A stretch of 55,697 nt of DNA. Origin: Mycobacterium sp. 852002-51961_SCH5331710. GTDB taxonomy: Bacteria; Actinomycetota; Actinomycetes; Mycobacteriales; Mycobacteriaceae. Below the pieces are notes generated by a model that saw nothing but the letters and a program-made list of their open reading frames with translations, did not search any database and was not told the DNA's origin. Positions within the stretch are counted from its first letter, which is position 1; each line of letters begins with the position of its first letter. The position numbers and the translations under genes were made by a program. The DNA lies in the NCBI RefSeq assembly GCF_001665535.1, contig NZ_LZSQ01000071.1, forward strand, positions 1-55,697, read 5' to 3'. Positions 20,252 to 31,825 of this stretch are shown one piece after another.

Positions 20252-21619
20252 CTAATGCGGCTCACGCAGCGGTGACGGTGGGATCGCGACACTGCGAACC
20301 GCGGCCGGAGCCGGAGCCACCGCGAGGCCCGGCGTGCCGAGTTGGGCCGCCAGCCATGGCAGGGCCGTCGCAAAAGCGTGTGCGGCGTACGGCCAGTCGT
20401 GCTTACCCGGTTGAACCACGACGCTGCAGTTGATGCCGTTCGGTGCGGCGAGCCCGCACAACGCGTCGGCCGCATTCCTCTGTGGCGCCGCGTCCACGGT
20501 ATTGACGTCAAAGCGCCCCGTCACTCCCGAATAGCGGCCGTGACGGCCGATCACCGTCGCCGGATCGAAGGCCGCGTACGCCGCGGCGTTACCCCCGAAC
20601 AGGCGCTCGATCGTCTGGTCCTTCGTGCCTGAGTTGGGACTCAGATCGCCGGCGATGTCGTCGAAGGCGCCGAACATGTCCGGATGCATCACCGCCAAGT
20701 CGACCGCGCAGGTGCCGCCCATCGACCATCCGACGATTCCCCAATTCGACTGTTTGGCACTGACATCGAACGTCGACACCATGAACGGCACGACGTCCTT
20801 GGTGAGGTGGTCGGCGACGTTGCCTCGTTTGCCGTTCACGCATTCGGTGTCGTTGCGGAACGTCCCGCCGGCATCGACGAACACGAGCACCGGGGCATAG
20901 CCGCCGTGCGCGGCGGCGAAGTCGTCGGTCGTGGCGACCGCATTGCCCGCGCGGACCCAGTCCGCAGGAGTGTTGAACTCGCCGCCGATCATCATCACCG
21001 TCGGAAGCGGCGGCGGGGGATCGGTCGCGTACCACGCGGGCGGCAGGTAGACGAGTTCGCCGCGGTGCTTGAAACCGGACGCCTTGTCGCCGATGGTGAC
21101 GGGCAGCACCGTGCCCCTGGCCGGGATCTGGTGGCGCTGCTGCATCGCCAGCATGGTCGCCGCGTCGGTCTGATCGGGGAGCGGTCCCGCGGTCAGCTGA
21201 TTCCACGCGGCCCCCACAGTCGGGACGTAGCCCACCCACAGGTTCACGGCCAGCGCGACCGACAGCAGGCACAGCGGCAGCGACATCAGCGAGATCCCGC
21301 GCCGCCACCAACGCGCACCCCGCCAACCCGCGACCAGCACGGCGCATGCCGCACCCGTCAGCGCCACCCACACCCACAGCGATCGCGGAGCAGGGTTGTC
21401 GGAGAGACCCTCGGATGCGATGTAGGCGTACGTTGCCGCGGCGAGCGCGACGCCGCACAGCACGGCCCACGGAACCCACAGCAGCCGCCACCGCCGCGTT
21501 CGCCATCCGATGGCGGCGATCAGCACGAGCGCCGCGACGATCTGCACCGTGGTGGGAATCCACCCATGCATCAACGACAGGTGCCCACGCAGCGAATGCG
21601 CCAGTGTCACCAGTGTCAC
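20252..21619 (-). CDS. Membrane-anchored esterase, antigen 85/feruloyl-esterase fold (Rv1639c type)
   Basis: 455 residues. Four hydrophobic segments in the first 150 residues are followed by an extracytoplasmic alpha/beta-hydrolase domain of the esterase-D/antigen 85 class: nucleophile in GWSMGGTCAVD, oxyanion region VVFVDAGGTFRNDTEC-like, and late His in GKHDWPYA. Located directly after lysX on the same strand (48-base gap), as for Rv1639c, so a link to lysyl-phosphatidylglycerol or envelope remodelling is plausible. The start is uncertain: GTG 21619, with alternatives at GTG 21610 and ATG 21571, none with a clear ribosome-binding site. Confidence 0.82.
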   Translation of the reverse strand: MTLVTLAHSLRGHLSLMHGWIPTTVQIVAALVLIAAIGWRTRRWRLLWVPWAVLCGVALAAATYAYIASEGLSDNPAPRSLWVWVALTGAACAVLVAGWRGARWWRRGISLMSLPLCLLSVALAVNLWVGYVPTVGAAWNQLTAGPLPDQTDAATMLAMQQRHQIPARGTVLPVTIGDKASGFKHRGELVYLPPAWYATDPPPPLPTVMMIGGEFNTPADWVRAGNAVATTDDFAAAHGGYAPVLVFVDAGGTFRNDTECVNGKRGNVADHLTKDVVPFMVSTFDVSAKQSNWGIVGWSMGGTCAVDLAVMHPDMFGAFDDIAGDLSPNSGTKDQTIERLFGGNAAAYAAFDPATVIGRHGRYSGVTGRFDVNTVDAAPQRNAADALCGLAAPNGINCSVVVQPGKHDWPYAAHAFATALPWLAAQLGTPGLAVAPAPAAVRSVAIPPSPLREPH

Positions 21620-21667
21620 GGACTACAGGGTGAGGGGTAATCCTTGTGACGCGCTGTGGAGAAGCTG

Positions 21668-24988
<3,321 letters not shown>

Positions 24989-25031
24989 AGGCCGCGACAT
25001 TATTCGGTTAGAACGCCAAATGGGCGGCGAC

Positions 25032-25430
25032 TCACGACCAGACGGGACCGGTGTACTTCTCGCCGGGACCCTGGCCCGGTTCGTCCGGTGATGCGCTGGC
25101 CTCGCGGAAGGCCAACTGCAGTGTTTTCAGGCCGTCCCGCACCGGCCCGGCATGCGGTCCGAGATACTCCACCGACGCGGTGACCAACCCGGCCAGCGCG
25201 GTGATCAGCCGGCGCGCCTCGTCCAGATCGCGATGGGGGCTGTCGTCCGGGTTCTCGGCCGACAGCCCGAGCTTCTCGGCCGCGGCGCTCATCAGCATCA
25301 CCGCCGACCGGGTGATCACCTCGACGGCGGGGATATCGGCGAGCTCACGAACGGCCGAGCCGTTCAGATCACCTGAGCCGGCCGAGCCGCCGGCGCTGTC
25401 GAGGTCAGCTGAGTTCGAGTCATCGGTCAT
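25032..25430 (-). CDS. DUF1844 protein, divergent from infC
   Basis: 132 residues. An acidic Ser/Asp-rich N-terminus precedes the DUF1844 helices ([22 protein letters not shown] and [16 protein letters not shown]). DUF1844 genes sit divergently beside infC in many actinobacteria (I recall the same in Streptomyces), so this neighbourhood supports the call. Function unknown. ATG 25430 lies within the divergent promoter region shared with the infC leader. Confidence 0.82.
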   Translation of the reverse strand: MTDDSNSADLDSAGGSAGSGDLNGSAVRELADIPAVEVITRSAVMLMSAAAEKLGLSAENPDDSPHRDLDEARRLITALAGLVTASVEYLGPHAGPVRDGLKTLQLAFREASASPDEPGQGPGEKYTGPVWS

Positions 25431-25436
25431 GCCTGC

Positions 25437-25442
25437 TAGACT
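25437..25442 (+). promoter_or_regulatory. Extended -10 element for the infC leader
   Basis: TGC-TAGACT (hexamer at 25437-25442), an extended -10 in the middle of the DUF1844-infC intergenic region. It would start a leader of about 200 bases before infC. No convincing -35 is visible. Confidence 0.45.
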
Positions 25443-25481
25443 GGCATGCGCGACCGTCCCGGCAAACGCCAGGGACAGCAA

Positions 25482-25574
25482 GTGGAGTCCCCCTCCCACC
25501 GCTGGCCACACCGGCTCAGCGGTCCGGTCACAGGCATCAATGCCTGTCCTGGTCGGCTGTGGGCCCTGCTTTGA
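25482..25574 (+). CDS. Putative 30-residue leader peptide in the infC leader
   Basis: GTG 25482, preceded by AGGGA at six-base spacing, opens a 30-codon frame ending at TGA 25572-25574. Two Trp codons, several Arg, Pro and His codons. The stop codon lies in the loop of the downstream terminator hairpin and the last codons form its left stem, the geometry of a translation-coupled attenuator. A longer in-frame reading from ATG 25446 exists. No homologue known to me; evidence is positional. Confidence 0.35.
   Translation: MESPSHRWPHRLSGPVTGINACPGRLWALL
25530..25547 (+). promoter_or_regulatory. Perfect hairpin in the infC leader
   Basis: ACAGGCAT, two bases, ATGCCTGT: an exact 8-bp stem 15 bases before the terminator. 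Likely a structural element of the leader RNA, either a pause hairpin or part of a regulatory fold. Confidence 0.55.
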
Positions 25575-25586
25575 GCAGGGCTTTTC
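25563..25586 (+). terminator. Intrinsic terminator/attenuator upstream of infC
   Basis: GCCCTGC (25563-25569), loop TTTGA, GCAGGGC (25575-25581), then TTTTCTGTT. A textbook factor-independent terminator located 60 bases before the infC start and reading in the infC direction, with no other gene upstream on this strand for it to terminate. Hence probable attenuation of the infC-rpmI-rplT operon. Confidence 0.8.
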
Positions 25587-25646
25587 TGTTCGGTAGAGCA
25601 GAGCGCTGATGGAGTGGGCTCCTAGAAGACAACAGTAGGAGGCCCC

Positions 25647-26234
25647 ATCAGCACTGAGACCCGCGTCAACGAGCGCATCCGCGTACCTGAAGTCCGCCTG
25701 ATCGGACCGGGCGGTGAACAGGTAGGCATCGTGCGCATCGAAGATGCTCTCCGCGTCGCCGCGGATGCCGATCTCGATCTCGTCGAAGTAGCGCCGGATG
25801 CCAAACCCCCGGTCTGCAAGATCATGGACTACGGAAAGTTCAAATACGAGACGGCTCAGAAGGCACGCGAGTCTCGCAAGAACCAGCAGCAGACCGTCGT
25901 CAAGGAACAGAAGCTCCGTCCCAAGATCGACCCGCACGACTACGAGACCAAGAAGGGTCACGTGATCCGCTTCCTCGAGGCCGGGTCCAAGGTGAAGGTG
26001 ACGATCATGTTCCGCGGCCGCGAGCAGTCGCGACCCGAATTGGGTTTCCGGCTCCTGCAGCGGCTGGGCGCCGACGTCGCCGATTACGGCTTCGTCGAGA
26101 CGTCCGCCAAGCAGGACGGGCGCAACATGACGATGGTGCTGGCCCCGCACCGCGGCGCGAAGACTCGCGCCAAGGCGGCGCAGCAGGCCGAAGGCTCCGC
26201 AGAGCCGACCCCAGCACCCGACAGAAACAGCTAG
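25647..26234 (+). CDS. infC: Translation initiation factor IF-3, ATC start codon
   Basis: 195 residues; binds the 30S subunit and checks the start codon. The N-domain begins [19 protein letters not shown] and the linker/C-domain contains [33 protein letters not shown] and [10 protein letters not shown]. The family N-terminus requires starting at ATC 25647, with AGGAGG four bases upstream; the first standard codon (GTG 25731) would delete 28 conserved residues. Non-standard infC starts allow IF-3 to repress its own synthesis. The start plus the leader attenuator suggest two layers of control. First gene of infC-rpmI-rplT-tsnR. Confidence 0.96.
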   Translation: MSTETRVNERIRVPEVRLIGPGGEQVGIVRIEDALRVAADADLDLVEVAPDAKPPVCKIMDYGKFKYETAQKARESRKNQQQTVVKEQKLRPKIDPHDYETKKGHVIRFLEAGSKVKVTIMFRGREQSRPELGFRLLQRLGADVADYGFVETSAKQDGRNMTMVLAPHRGAKTRAKAAQQAEGSAEPTPAPDRNS

Positions 26235-26254
26235 AACAACAGAGCAGAGGACCC

Positions 26255-26449
26255 ATGCCCAAGGCGAAGACCCACAGCGGCGCTTCCAAGCGGTTCCGTC
26301 GCACCGGAACCGGAAAGATCGTGCGCCAGAAGGCCAACCGCCGCCACTTGCTCGAGCACAAGCCGAGCAAGCGCACCCGGCGACTCGACGGCCGCACCGT
26401 TGTGTCGGCCAACGACACCGCCCGCATCAAGAAGATGCTCAACGGCTGA
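26255..26449 (+). CDS. rpmI: 50S ribosomal protein L35
   Basis: 64 residues, highly basic. [20 protein letters not shown] start and [16 protein letters not shown] core are diagnostic for bL35. ATG 26255 follows AGAGGA. Second gene of the infC operon, 20 bases after infC. Confidence 0.98.
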   Translation: MPKAKTHSGASKRFRRTGTGKIVRQKANRRHLLEHKPSKRTRRLDGRTVVSANDTARIKKMLNG

Positions 26450-26487
26450 CCGACTCAATACGTACGACCTGAACGAAGGACATTCCC

Positions 26488-26877
26488 ATGGCACGCGTCA
26501 AGCGCGCAGTCAACGCCCAGAAGAAGCGGCGGACAATACTCAAGGCCTCCAAGGGCTACCGGGGCCAGCGGTCGCGGCTGTACCGCAAGGCCAAAGAGCA
26601 GCAGCTGCATTCGCTCAACTACGCCTATCGTGACCGGCGCGCCCGCAAGGGCGAGTTCCGCAAGCTGTGGATCTCGCGCATCAACGCCGCCGCCCGCGCC
26701 AACGACATCACCTACAACCGCCTGATCCAGGGGCTCAAGGCCGCCGGGGTCGAGGTCGACCGCAAGAACCTCGCCGAGATCGCCGTCAGCGATCCGGCCG
26801 CGTTCACCGCGCTGGTGGAGGTCGCCAAGGGCGCACTGCCCGAGGACGTCAACGCGCCGTCGGGCGAGGCTGCCTGA
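26488..26877 (+). CDS. rplT: 50S ribosomal protein L20
   Basis: 129 residues. [20 protein letters not shown] start, [15 protein letters not shown] and [11 protein letters not shown] mark bL20, which nucleates 23S rRNA folding early in 50S assembly. The acidic C-terminal tail ([12 protein letters not shown]) is an actinobacterial extension. The stop TGA overlaps the likely CTG start of tsnR. Confidence 0.98.
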   Translation: MARVKRAVNAQKKRRTILKASKGYRGQRSRLYRKAKEQQLHSLNYAYRDRRARKGEFRKLWISRINAAARANDITYNRLIQGLKAAGVEVDRKNLAEIAVSDPAAFTALVEVAKGALPEDVNAPSGEAA

Positions 26878-27656
26878 CGCTCACCGAACGATCCGCCCGG
26901 GTGGTCGCTGCGGCCAAGCTGCACCGCCACGTCGGGCGACGCCGCGCCGCGCGCTTCCTCGCCGAGGGACCCAACCTCGTCGAGGCGGCGTTGCGGCGCG
27001 GTCTCGTATCCGAGGTCTTCGCCACCGAGGACGCGCTGAACCGGTTCGGTTCCCTGCTGGCCGACGCCCCCGTGCACGTGGTGACGGAACGCGCCGCAAA
27101 GGCGCTGTCGGAGACGGTGACTCCGGTCGGACTGGTCGCGGTGTGCACGACACCGCAGACCTCGATTGGCGACGTGCTGGCCGCGTCGCCGCGACTGGTG
27201 GCGGTCGCCGTCGAGATCTCCGAGCCGGGCAACGCGGGCACGTTGATCCGGATCGCCGACGCGATGGGGGCCGACGCCGTGGTTTTCGCCGGACACAGTG
27301 TCGACCCGTACAACGCTAAGTGCCTGCGCGCCTCGACCGGCAGCATCTTCTCCATCCCCGTCGTCACCGAAAACGACGCTGCGGCGGCGGTGTCGCAACT
27401 CGCCGGCGCCGGCCTGCGGGTGCTGGCGACCACGGTGGACGGCGAAATCTCGCTCGACAGCCCCGATCTGGGAGCCGACCTTGCGGGACCGACGGCGTGG
27501 ATGTTCGGGCCGGAGGCGCACGGTCTACCGGCAGAGCTCGCGGCGTCGGCGACGCACCGGGTCCACATCCCGATGCCGGGCAGCACCGAGAGCCTCAACG
27601 TGGCCGCGGCCGCGGCGATCTGCCTCTATCAGAGCGCGCGGGCACAACGCACCTAG
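26874..27656 (+). CDS. tsnR: TrmH/SpoU-family rRNA 2'-O-methyltransferase
   Basis: 260 residues from CTG 26874 (overlapping the rplT stop as CTGA) or 251 from GTG 26901. The conserved N-terminus (LTERSARV) favours CTG and gives the length I recall for Rv1644. An N-terminal substrate-binding domain ([17 protein letters not shown]) is followed by the knotted SPOUT domain with motif 1 [17 protein letters not shown], motif 2 FGPEAHGLP and motif 3 [17 protein letters not shown]. Uses S-adenosylmethionine to methylate a ribose in rRNA. Named tsnR by position after rplT; the exact target base is not determined. Confidence 0.9.
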   Translation: MTLTERSARVVAAAKLHRHVGRRRAARFLAEGPNLVEAALRRGLVSEVFATEDALNRFGSLLADAPVHVVTERAAKALSETVTPVGLVAVCTTPQTSIGDVLAASPRLVAVAVEISEPGNAGTLIRIADAMGADAVVFAGHSVDPYNAKCLRASTGSIFSIPVVTENDAAAAVSQLAGAGLRVLATTVDGEISLDSPDLGADLAGPTAWMFGPEAHGLPAELAASATHRVHIPMPGSTESLNVAAAAAICLYQSARAQRT

Positions 27657-27716
27657 CGCCGAAGCGCGCTGCGTCACATCAGCGCCTAAACTCCCCACAG
27701 ACTTAGCTCGGCGAAG

Positions 27717-27722
27717 TATTGT
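27717..27722 (+). promoter_or_regulatory. -10 element of the GMC oxidoreductase gene
   Basis: TATTGT six bases before the ATG at 27729 and no ribosome-binding site between them, suggesting a leaderless transcript. Confidence 0.45.
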
Positions 27723-27728
27723 GCGGCG

Positions 27729-29333
27729 ATGCGTCGCTTCGACTACATCATCGCGGGCGCCGGTTCGGCCGGCTGCGTATTGGCGAACCGGTTGTCCGCC
27801 GACCCGGCGACGACGGTGCTGCTGGTCGAGGCCGGCGGCCTCGACAGGCATCCGATGCTGCACGTGCCCAAGGGCTCGGGCATGTTGTTCGAGAACGAGA
27901 AGTACGTCTGGCGCTACGCGACAACGCCGTTCGGGCCCAGGCAACGCCCCGAGTTCTGGACCCGCGGCAAGGTGATCGGGGGCTCGAGTTCCATCAATGG
28001 CATGGTCTACAACCGGGGCAACCGGGCCGACTACGACGAGCTCGAGGAGCTGGGCAACAAGGGGTGGGGCTGGGACGAGATCCTGCCTGTCTTCAAAGCC
28101 ATGGAGGACAACGCGTTCGGCGCCTCACCCACCCGCGGCGCGGGCGGACCGCTGCACATCTCGGTGGCGGCCGAACAAGACGTCGTGAGCCACGAGTTGG
28201 TGCAGTCGGGCGCGAACCTCGGGCTCCGGCCCCTCGACGACATCAACGAGAGCGACGAACCCCGTATCGGGTTCACCCCCGCCACCATTCGCCGGGGCCG
28301 CCGGGTGAGCGCCGCCGACGCGTTCCTGCGCCCGGCGATGCGACGGCCGAACCTCACCGTGATCACGCGAGCCGAGGTGTGCCGCATCGACATCGACAAC
28401 GACCGAGCCACCGGCATCACCGTCCGAACGCCGGACGGCGCGCGCTCACAGTTTCGGGCCGACCGTGAGACGATCCTCGCCCTCGGCAGCATGGGCAGCC
28501 CGAAGCTGCTGCAACTGTCGGGCATCGGCCCGCGCGAAGTGCTCGACCGGGCCGGGGTCCCGCTGGTGCTCGAACGCGAGAACGTGGGCAGGCGGATGCG
28601 TGAACACCGCTGCTTTGCGCTGAAGTACCGCCTCAACGCCGAGCTCGGATACAACCGGCAGCTGTCCAGCCGATCCGGGCAGGCCAGAAGCGCCGCACGC
28701 TATCTGGCAAGGCGCCGGGGCTCGCTGGCGACACCGACCTTCGATGTGCTCGCGTTCATGAAGACCACCCCGGACGCGCCGCGCGTCGACGGACAACTGT
28801 TGTTGGGCCCCTTCACGATCCCGGCGTACAACGACGGTGAGCCGGTGGCCCTCGAACGGGAGCCAGGGGTGTCGTGTCTGGGCTTCACCCTTCGCCCCAC
28901 ATCCGAGGGCAGCGTCGAGATCACCGCGGCGGACCCGGCGGCGCCGTTGCTGCTGGACCCGAGCTACCTCACCAGCGACTACGACCGCAGCACCACCGCC
29001 AACCTGCTGCGCCGGGCTCGCGAGCTGTTCGAGCACTCACCGATCGCCGAGCACATCGACCACGAGACGTTCCCCGGCCCACAGGCGCGCAGCGATGACG
29101 AACTGGTCGACTCCGCGTTGGACGGCGGCTATTGCGGTTACCACGCCATCGGCAGCTGCGCCATGGGTCCCAGCGACGACGACATCGTCGACGGCCGGCT
29201 GCGCGTGCGCGGTATCGACAGTCTGCGCATCGTCGACTGCTCGGCGATGCCAATCATGTTGGCGGGCAACCTGAACGGGCCGGTGATGGCGATGGCCGCG
29301 CGCGCCGCGCAGTTCATCGTCGAGGACCGCTGA
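27729..29333 (+). CDS. GMC-family FAD oxidoreductase (choline dehydrogenase-like)
   Basis: 534 residues. The N-terminal FAD-binding motif is DYIIAGAGSAGCVLANRLS with EAGG closing the fold. GMC signatures GKVIGGSSSINGMVYNRGN and GSMGSPKLLQLSGIGP are present. The C-terminal active-site pair is His in GYHAIGSCAMG and Asn in AGNLNGPVMAMAARAA. Oxidises an alcohol to aldehyde; the substrate is unknown. No betaine-synthesis genes nearby, so a choline role is not supported. Convergent with the acyl-CoA dehydrogenase (4-base gap). Confidence 0.9.
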   Translation: MRRFDYIIAGAGSAGCVLANRLSADPATTVLLVEAGGLDRHPMLHVPKGSGMLFENEKYVWRYATTPFGPRQRPEFWTRGKVIGGSSSINGMVYNRGNRADYDELEELGNKGWGWDEILPVFKAMEDNAFGASPTRGAGGPLHISVAAEQDVVSHELVQSGANLGLRPLDDINESDEPRIGFTPATIRRGRRVSAADAFLRPAMRRPNLTVITRAEVCRIDIDNDRATGITVRTPDGARSQFRADRETILALGSMGSPKLLQLSGIGPREVLDRAGVPLVLERENVGRRMREHRCFALKYRLNAELGYNRQLSSRSGQARSAARYLARRRGSLATPTFDVLAFMKTTPDAPRVDGQLLLGPFTIPAYNDGEPVALEREPGVSCLGFTLRPTSEGSVEITAADPAAPLLLDPSYLTSDYDRSTTANLLRRARELFEHSPIAEHIDHETFPGPQARSDDELVDSALDGGYCGYHAIGSCAMGPSDDDIVDGRLRVRGIDSLRIVDCSAMPIMLAGNLNGPVMAMAARAAQFIVEDR

Positions 29334-29337
29334 CCCG

Positions 29338-30588
29338 TCAGGAGCCGAGCAGACCCCGCGCCACGTGCGTGATCTGCACCTCGTTGCTTCCGGCGTAGAT
29401 CATCAGCGACTTGGCGTCGCGCGCCAGTTGTTCGACTCGGTACTCGGTCATGTAGCCGTTGCCGCCGAACAACTGCACCGCGTCCATCGCGACGTCGGTG
29501 GCCGCCTGCGAGCAGTACCACTTGATCGCCGAGGCCTCGGGCAGCGAAATCGGCACGCCGGCCTGCGCCGCTTCGATCACACGAAACAGGATGTTGCGCA
29601 CGTTCATCCGCGCCACCTCCATGTTCGCCAGCTTGAGCTGGATCAGCTGGAACTGGCCGATCTCCTGACCCCACAGCGTGCGACTCTTGGCGTAGTCGAC
29701 GCACAGCCGCAGGCACTCCTCGATGACACCGAGCGACATCGCGGCAACGCCGATACGTTCGGTGCTGAAGCTCGAGCGCGCGCTGGCGCGGCCGTCGCCG
29801 GCGGAATTCTCCTCGGTCTCGCCGAGCAGCCGGTCGCGGCCCAGACGCACGTTGTTGAAGAACAACTCGCCGGTGCGGGAGCTGTGAATTCCCATCTTGC
29901 GGAACGGCTTCGACTGCACGAAGCCCTCCATGCCGCGGTCGAGCACAAAGGTCAGCACCTTGCGGTCCCGCTTGTCGACGCTCGGGTCGCCTTCGTCCAA
30001 CTTGGCGTAGACCACCACGACGTCGGCGTCGGGTCCGTTGGTGATGAACGTCTTCTGGCCGTTGAGGATGTAGTCCCCATTTCCTGAGCCGTCGCGCACG
30101 ACGTAGGACTTCATGCCGCCGAACGCGTCAGATCCCGAGTCGGGCTCGGTGATCGCCCAGGCGCCCACCTTGTCGTAGGTGACCAGGTCCGGCAGCCAGC
30201 GCTCCTGCTGCGCCAGCGTGCCCCGGCTCATGATCGTCGGCACCGTCAGCCCGAGGCTGACGCCCATGCCGGTGACCACGCCCATCGAAACCCGGCACAA
30301 CTCGCTGATCACGACGAACCCCATGCCGCCGGAACCCTCGCCGAACATGCCGCCGCCGCCCGAGGATTTCTCGGACGCGCCGCCACCGTCGCGCAGCCGG
30401 GCGAGCCGCTTGTTCAGCGACTCGCGAGCCATGTCGGCGATGCCGAACGTCGCGAACAGCTTGCGGATGATGGGGTAGGGCTCCATCTCGCCGCTTTCCA
30501 GCGCGTCGACGTGCGGGCGGATTTCCTTGTCGACGAACTCGCGCACGGCATCGCGCACGGCGAGATCGACATCAGACCATTCGAGCAT
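29338..30588 (-). CDS. Acyl-CoA dehydrogenase with the catalytic Glu in the IVD/LCAD position
   Basis: 416 residues, FAD enzyme of the fatty-acid or branched acyl-CoA oxidation class. Seen: AWAITEPDSGSDA (acyl-CoA/FAD loop), NGQKTFITNG, KMGIHSSRTGELFF, and near the end VQLFGGNGYMTEYRVEQLARD. The usual catalytic Glu before GT/GS near the C-terminus is Ala here (IYAGSNEVQ). The alternative Glu used by isovaleryl- and long-chain enzymes is present at about residue 277 (STERIG). An unusual Gly/Ser-rich insertion occupies about residues 68-90. ATG 30588 is four bases after the upstream MpaB-like gene, so the two form an operon. Confidence 0.9.
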   Translation of the reverse strand: MLEWSDVDLAVRDAVREFVDKEIRPHVDALESGEMEPYPIIRKLFATFGIADMARESLNKRLARLRDGGGASEKSSGGGGMFGEGSGGMGFVVISELCRVSMGVVTGMGVSLGLTVPTIMSRGTLAQQERWLPDLVTYDKVGAWAITEPDSGSDAFGGMKSYVVRDGSGNGDYILNGQKTFITNGPDADVVVVYAKLDEGDPSVDKRDRKVLTFVLDRGMEGFVQSKPFRKMGIHSSRTGELFFNNVRLGRDRLLGETEENSAGDGRASARSSFSTERIGVAAMSLGVIEECLRLCVDYAKSRTLWGQEIGQFQLIQLKLANMEVARMNVRNILFRVIEAAQAGVPISLPEASAIKWYCSQAATDVAMDAVQLFGGNGYMTEYRVEQLARDAKSLMIYAGSNEVQITHVARGLLGS

Positions 30589-30592
30589 GCAC

Positions 30593-31606
30593 TCAGGCTG
30601 CCTTATGGCGTCCGCGCGCCGGACGCAGCCCCGCCAAAGAGAACGTGGTGTGCACCAGCGAGCCCGCCCGGTCGAGCAGGGACTTGCGCGGCGGGACGTA
30701 GTGCATCGGCAGCCCGCGCCGGTCGCTGGGCGGCGCCATGAACGCCGGCGCCTCGACCAGCGGGGCGTTCGCGGGCAGGCGCCCCTGGGCGCGCCGGTAT
30801 GCGGTCAATGCCCGTGGATGCAAACGGATTTCGTCGGGCACCGCCACGAATGCGAACTCGACCAACTTGCCGAACAGCCGCAGTAGAACCTCATCTCCCG
30901 GCGTCCACCGCATGTTGGCCTTCTCGCGAAGCGCTTCGTCGAAAACGCCCGCCGCGATCCAGCGCTGCGCGCCTACCATCGGCTTGAAGAGCTGATCCCA
31001 CAGCCCGGTCGGCATCAACACGAACCACGGTTTGGGGATGCGGATCGAGAAGATGTCGAGCGTGGCGCGGTTGATCTCGAGCTCCTCGCGGCATTTGCGG
31101 TCCCAGTACTCGCAGAACTCCTCCCAGCTCTCAGGCACCGGGCGCATGCTCATGCCGTACATGCGATACCACTGCACGTGTTCGTCGAACAGCTGACGTT
31201 TCTCGGCCTCGGTCAACCCACCGCAGAAGTATTCGGCCGTCTTGATGATCAGCATGAAGAAGGTGGCGTGCGCCCAGTAGAACGTCTCGGGGTTCAACGC
31301 GTGATAGCGACGGCCTTCGGCGTCGACGCCCTTGATCGTGGTGTGGTAGTTCTTGATCTGCTCGCCGGTACTGGTAGCGCGTTCGCCGTCGTAGACGACA
31401 CCCATGATCGGGTACACCGAGCGCGCGACGCGCTGCAGCGGTTCGCGCAGCAGGATCGAATGGTCTTCGACGCCCGCACCGAGTTCGGGGTACATGTTCT
31501 GCACCGCACCGATCCACACACCGAGCAGCCCGGTCCGCAGATCGCCGAAGTACTTCCACGTCAACGAGTCGGGACCAAGGGGATCGGTGCTGTGGTTCGC
31601 GGTCAT
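30593..31606 (-). CDS. MpaB/DUF2236-family oxygenase (Rv1645c type)
   Basis: 337 residues. Members of this haem-b family include latex-clearing protein and fungal MpaB. Recognisable are the N-terminal helices with RTGLLGVWIGAVQNMYPELG, the pair of conserved regions around VARSVYPIMGVVYDG and YWAHATFFMLIIKTAEYF, and a WDQLFKPMVGAQRW segment. The histidine in YWAHA is a good haem-ligand candidate. A basic tail follows the core. ATG 31606 has GAGGAA nearby. Followed by the acyl-CoA dehydrogenase; a palindromic operator lies upstream at 31650-31665. Probably oxidises a lipid or terpenoid. Confidence 0.85.
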   Translation of the reverse strand: MTANHSTDPLGPDSLTWKYFGDLRTGLLGVWIGAVQNMYPELGAGVEDHSILLREPLQRVARSVYPIMGVVYDGERATSTGEQIKNYHTTIKGVDAEGRRYHALNPETFYWAHATFFMLIIKTAEYFCGGLTEAEKRQLFDEHVQWYRMYGMSMRPVPESWEEFCEYWDRKCREELEINRATLDIFSIRIPKPWFVLMPTGLWDQLFKPMVGAQRWIAAGVFDEALREKANMRWTPGDEVLLRLFGKLVEFAFVAVPDEIRLHPRALTAYRRAQGRLPANAPLVEAPAFMAPPSDRRGLPMHYVPPRKSLLDRAGSLVHTTFSLAGLRPARGRHKAA

Positions 31607-31649
31607 CTGATTCCTCGCTGAATCGGCGTCAAACTCGACGATAATGCCT

Positions 31650-31665
31650 GACAACGAATGTTGTC
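31650..31665. promoter_or_regulatory. Candidate repressor operator upstream of the MpaB/ACAD operon
   Basis: GACAAC-GAAT-GTTGTC, an exact 6-4-6 palindrome in the 219-bp divergent region between the oxygenase (minus) and cyclase (plus). On the minus strand it lies just ahead of CATTAT, a plausible -10, so binding would block the oxygenase/ACAD promoter. TetR-like form; no regulator gene is adjacent. Confidence 0.5.
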
Positions 31666-31825
31666 TACGATTTGCGGGGCGCGTCGTCTCGCACCGTTAT
31701 TCCTTGGCTACTGGGCCTCCACATCGCTGTGACCAGCTGCTTCGCTGACCGTGCTTTCGTGATTCGGATGACGGCTTCGTCTGACGAGATTGCTCGGCGT
31801 CGAGCGACCCGCTTAGGCTGGCGCC

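Noticed and set aside
25446..25574. Leaderless 42-residue reading of the infC leader frame from ATG 25446
   Set aside because: The ATG is only three bases after the -10 hexamer, too close for a transcript starting at it; GTG 25482 with a ribosome-binding site is the better candidate.
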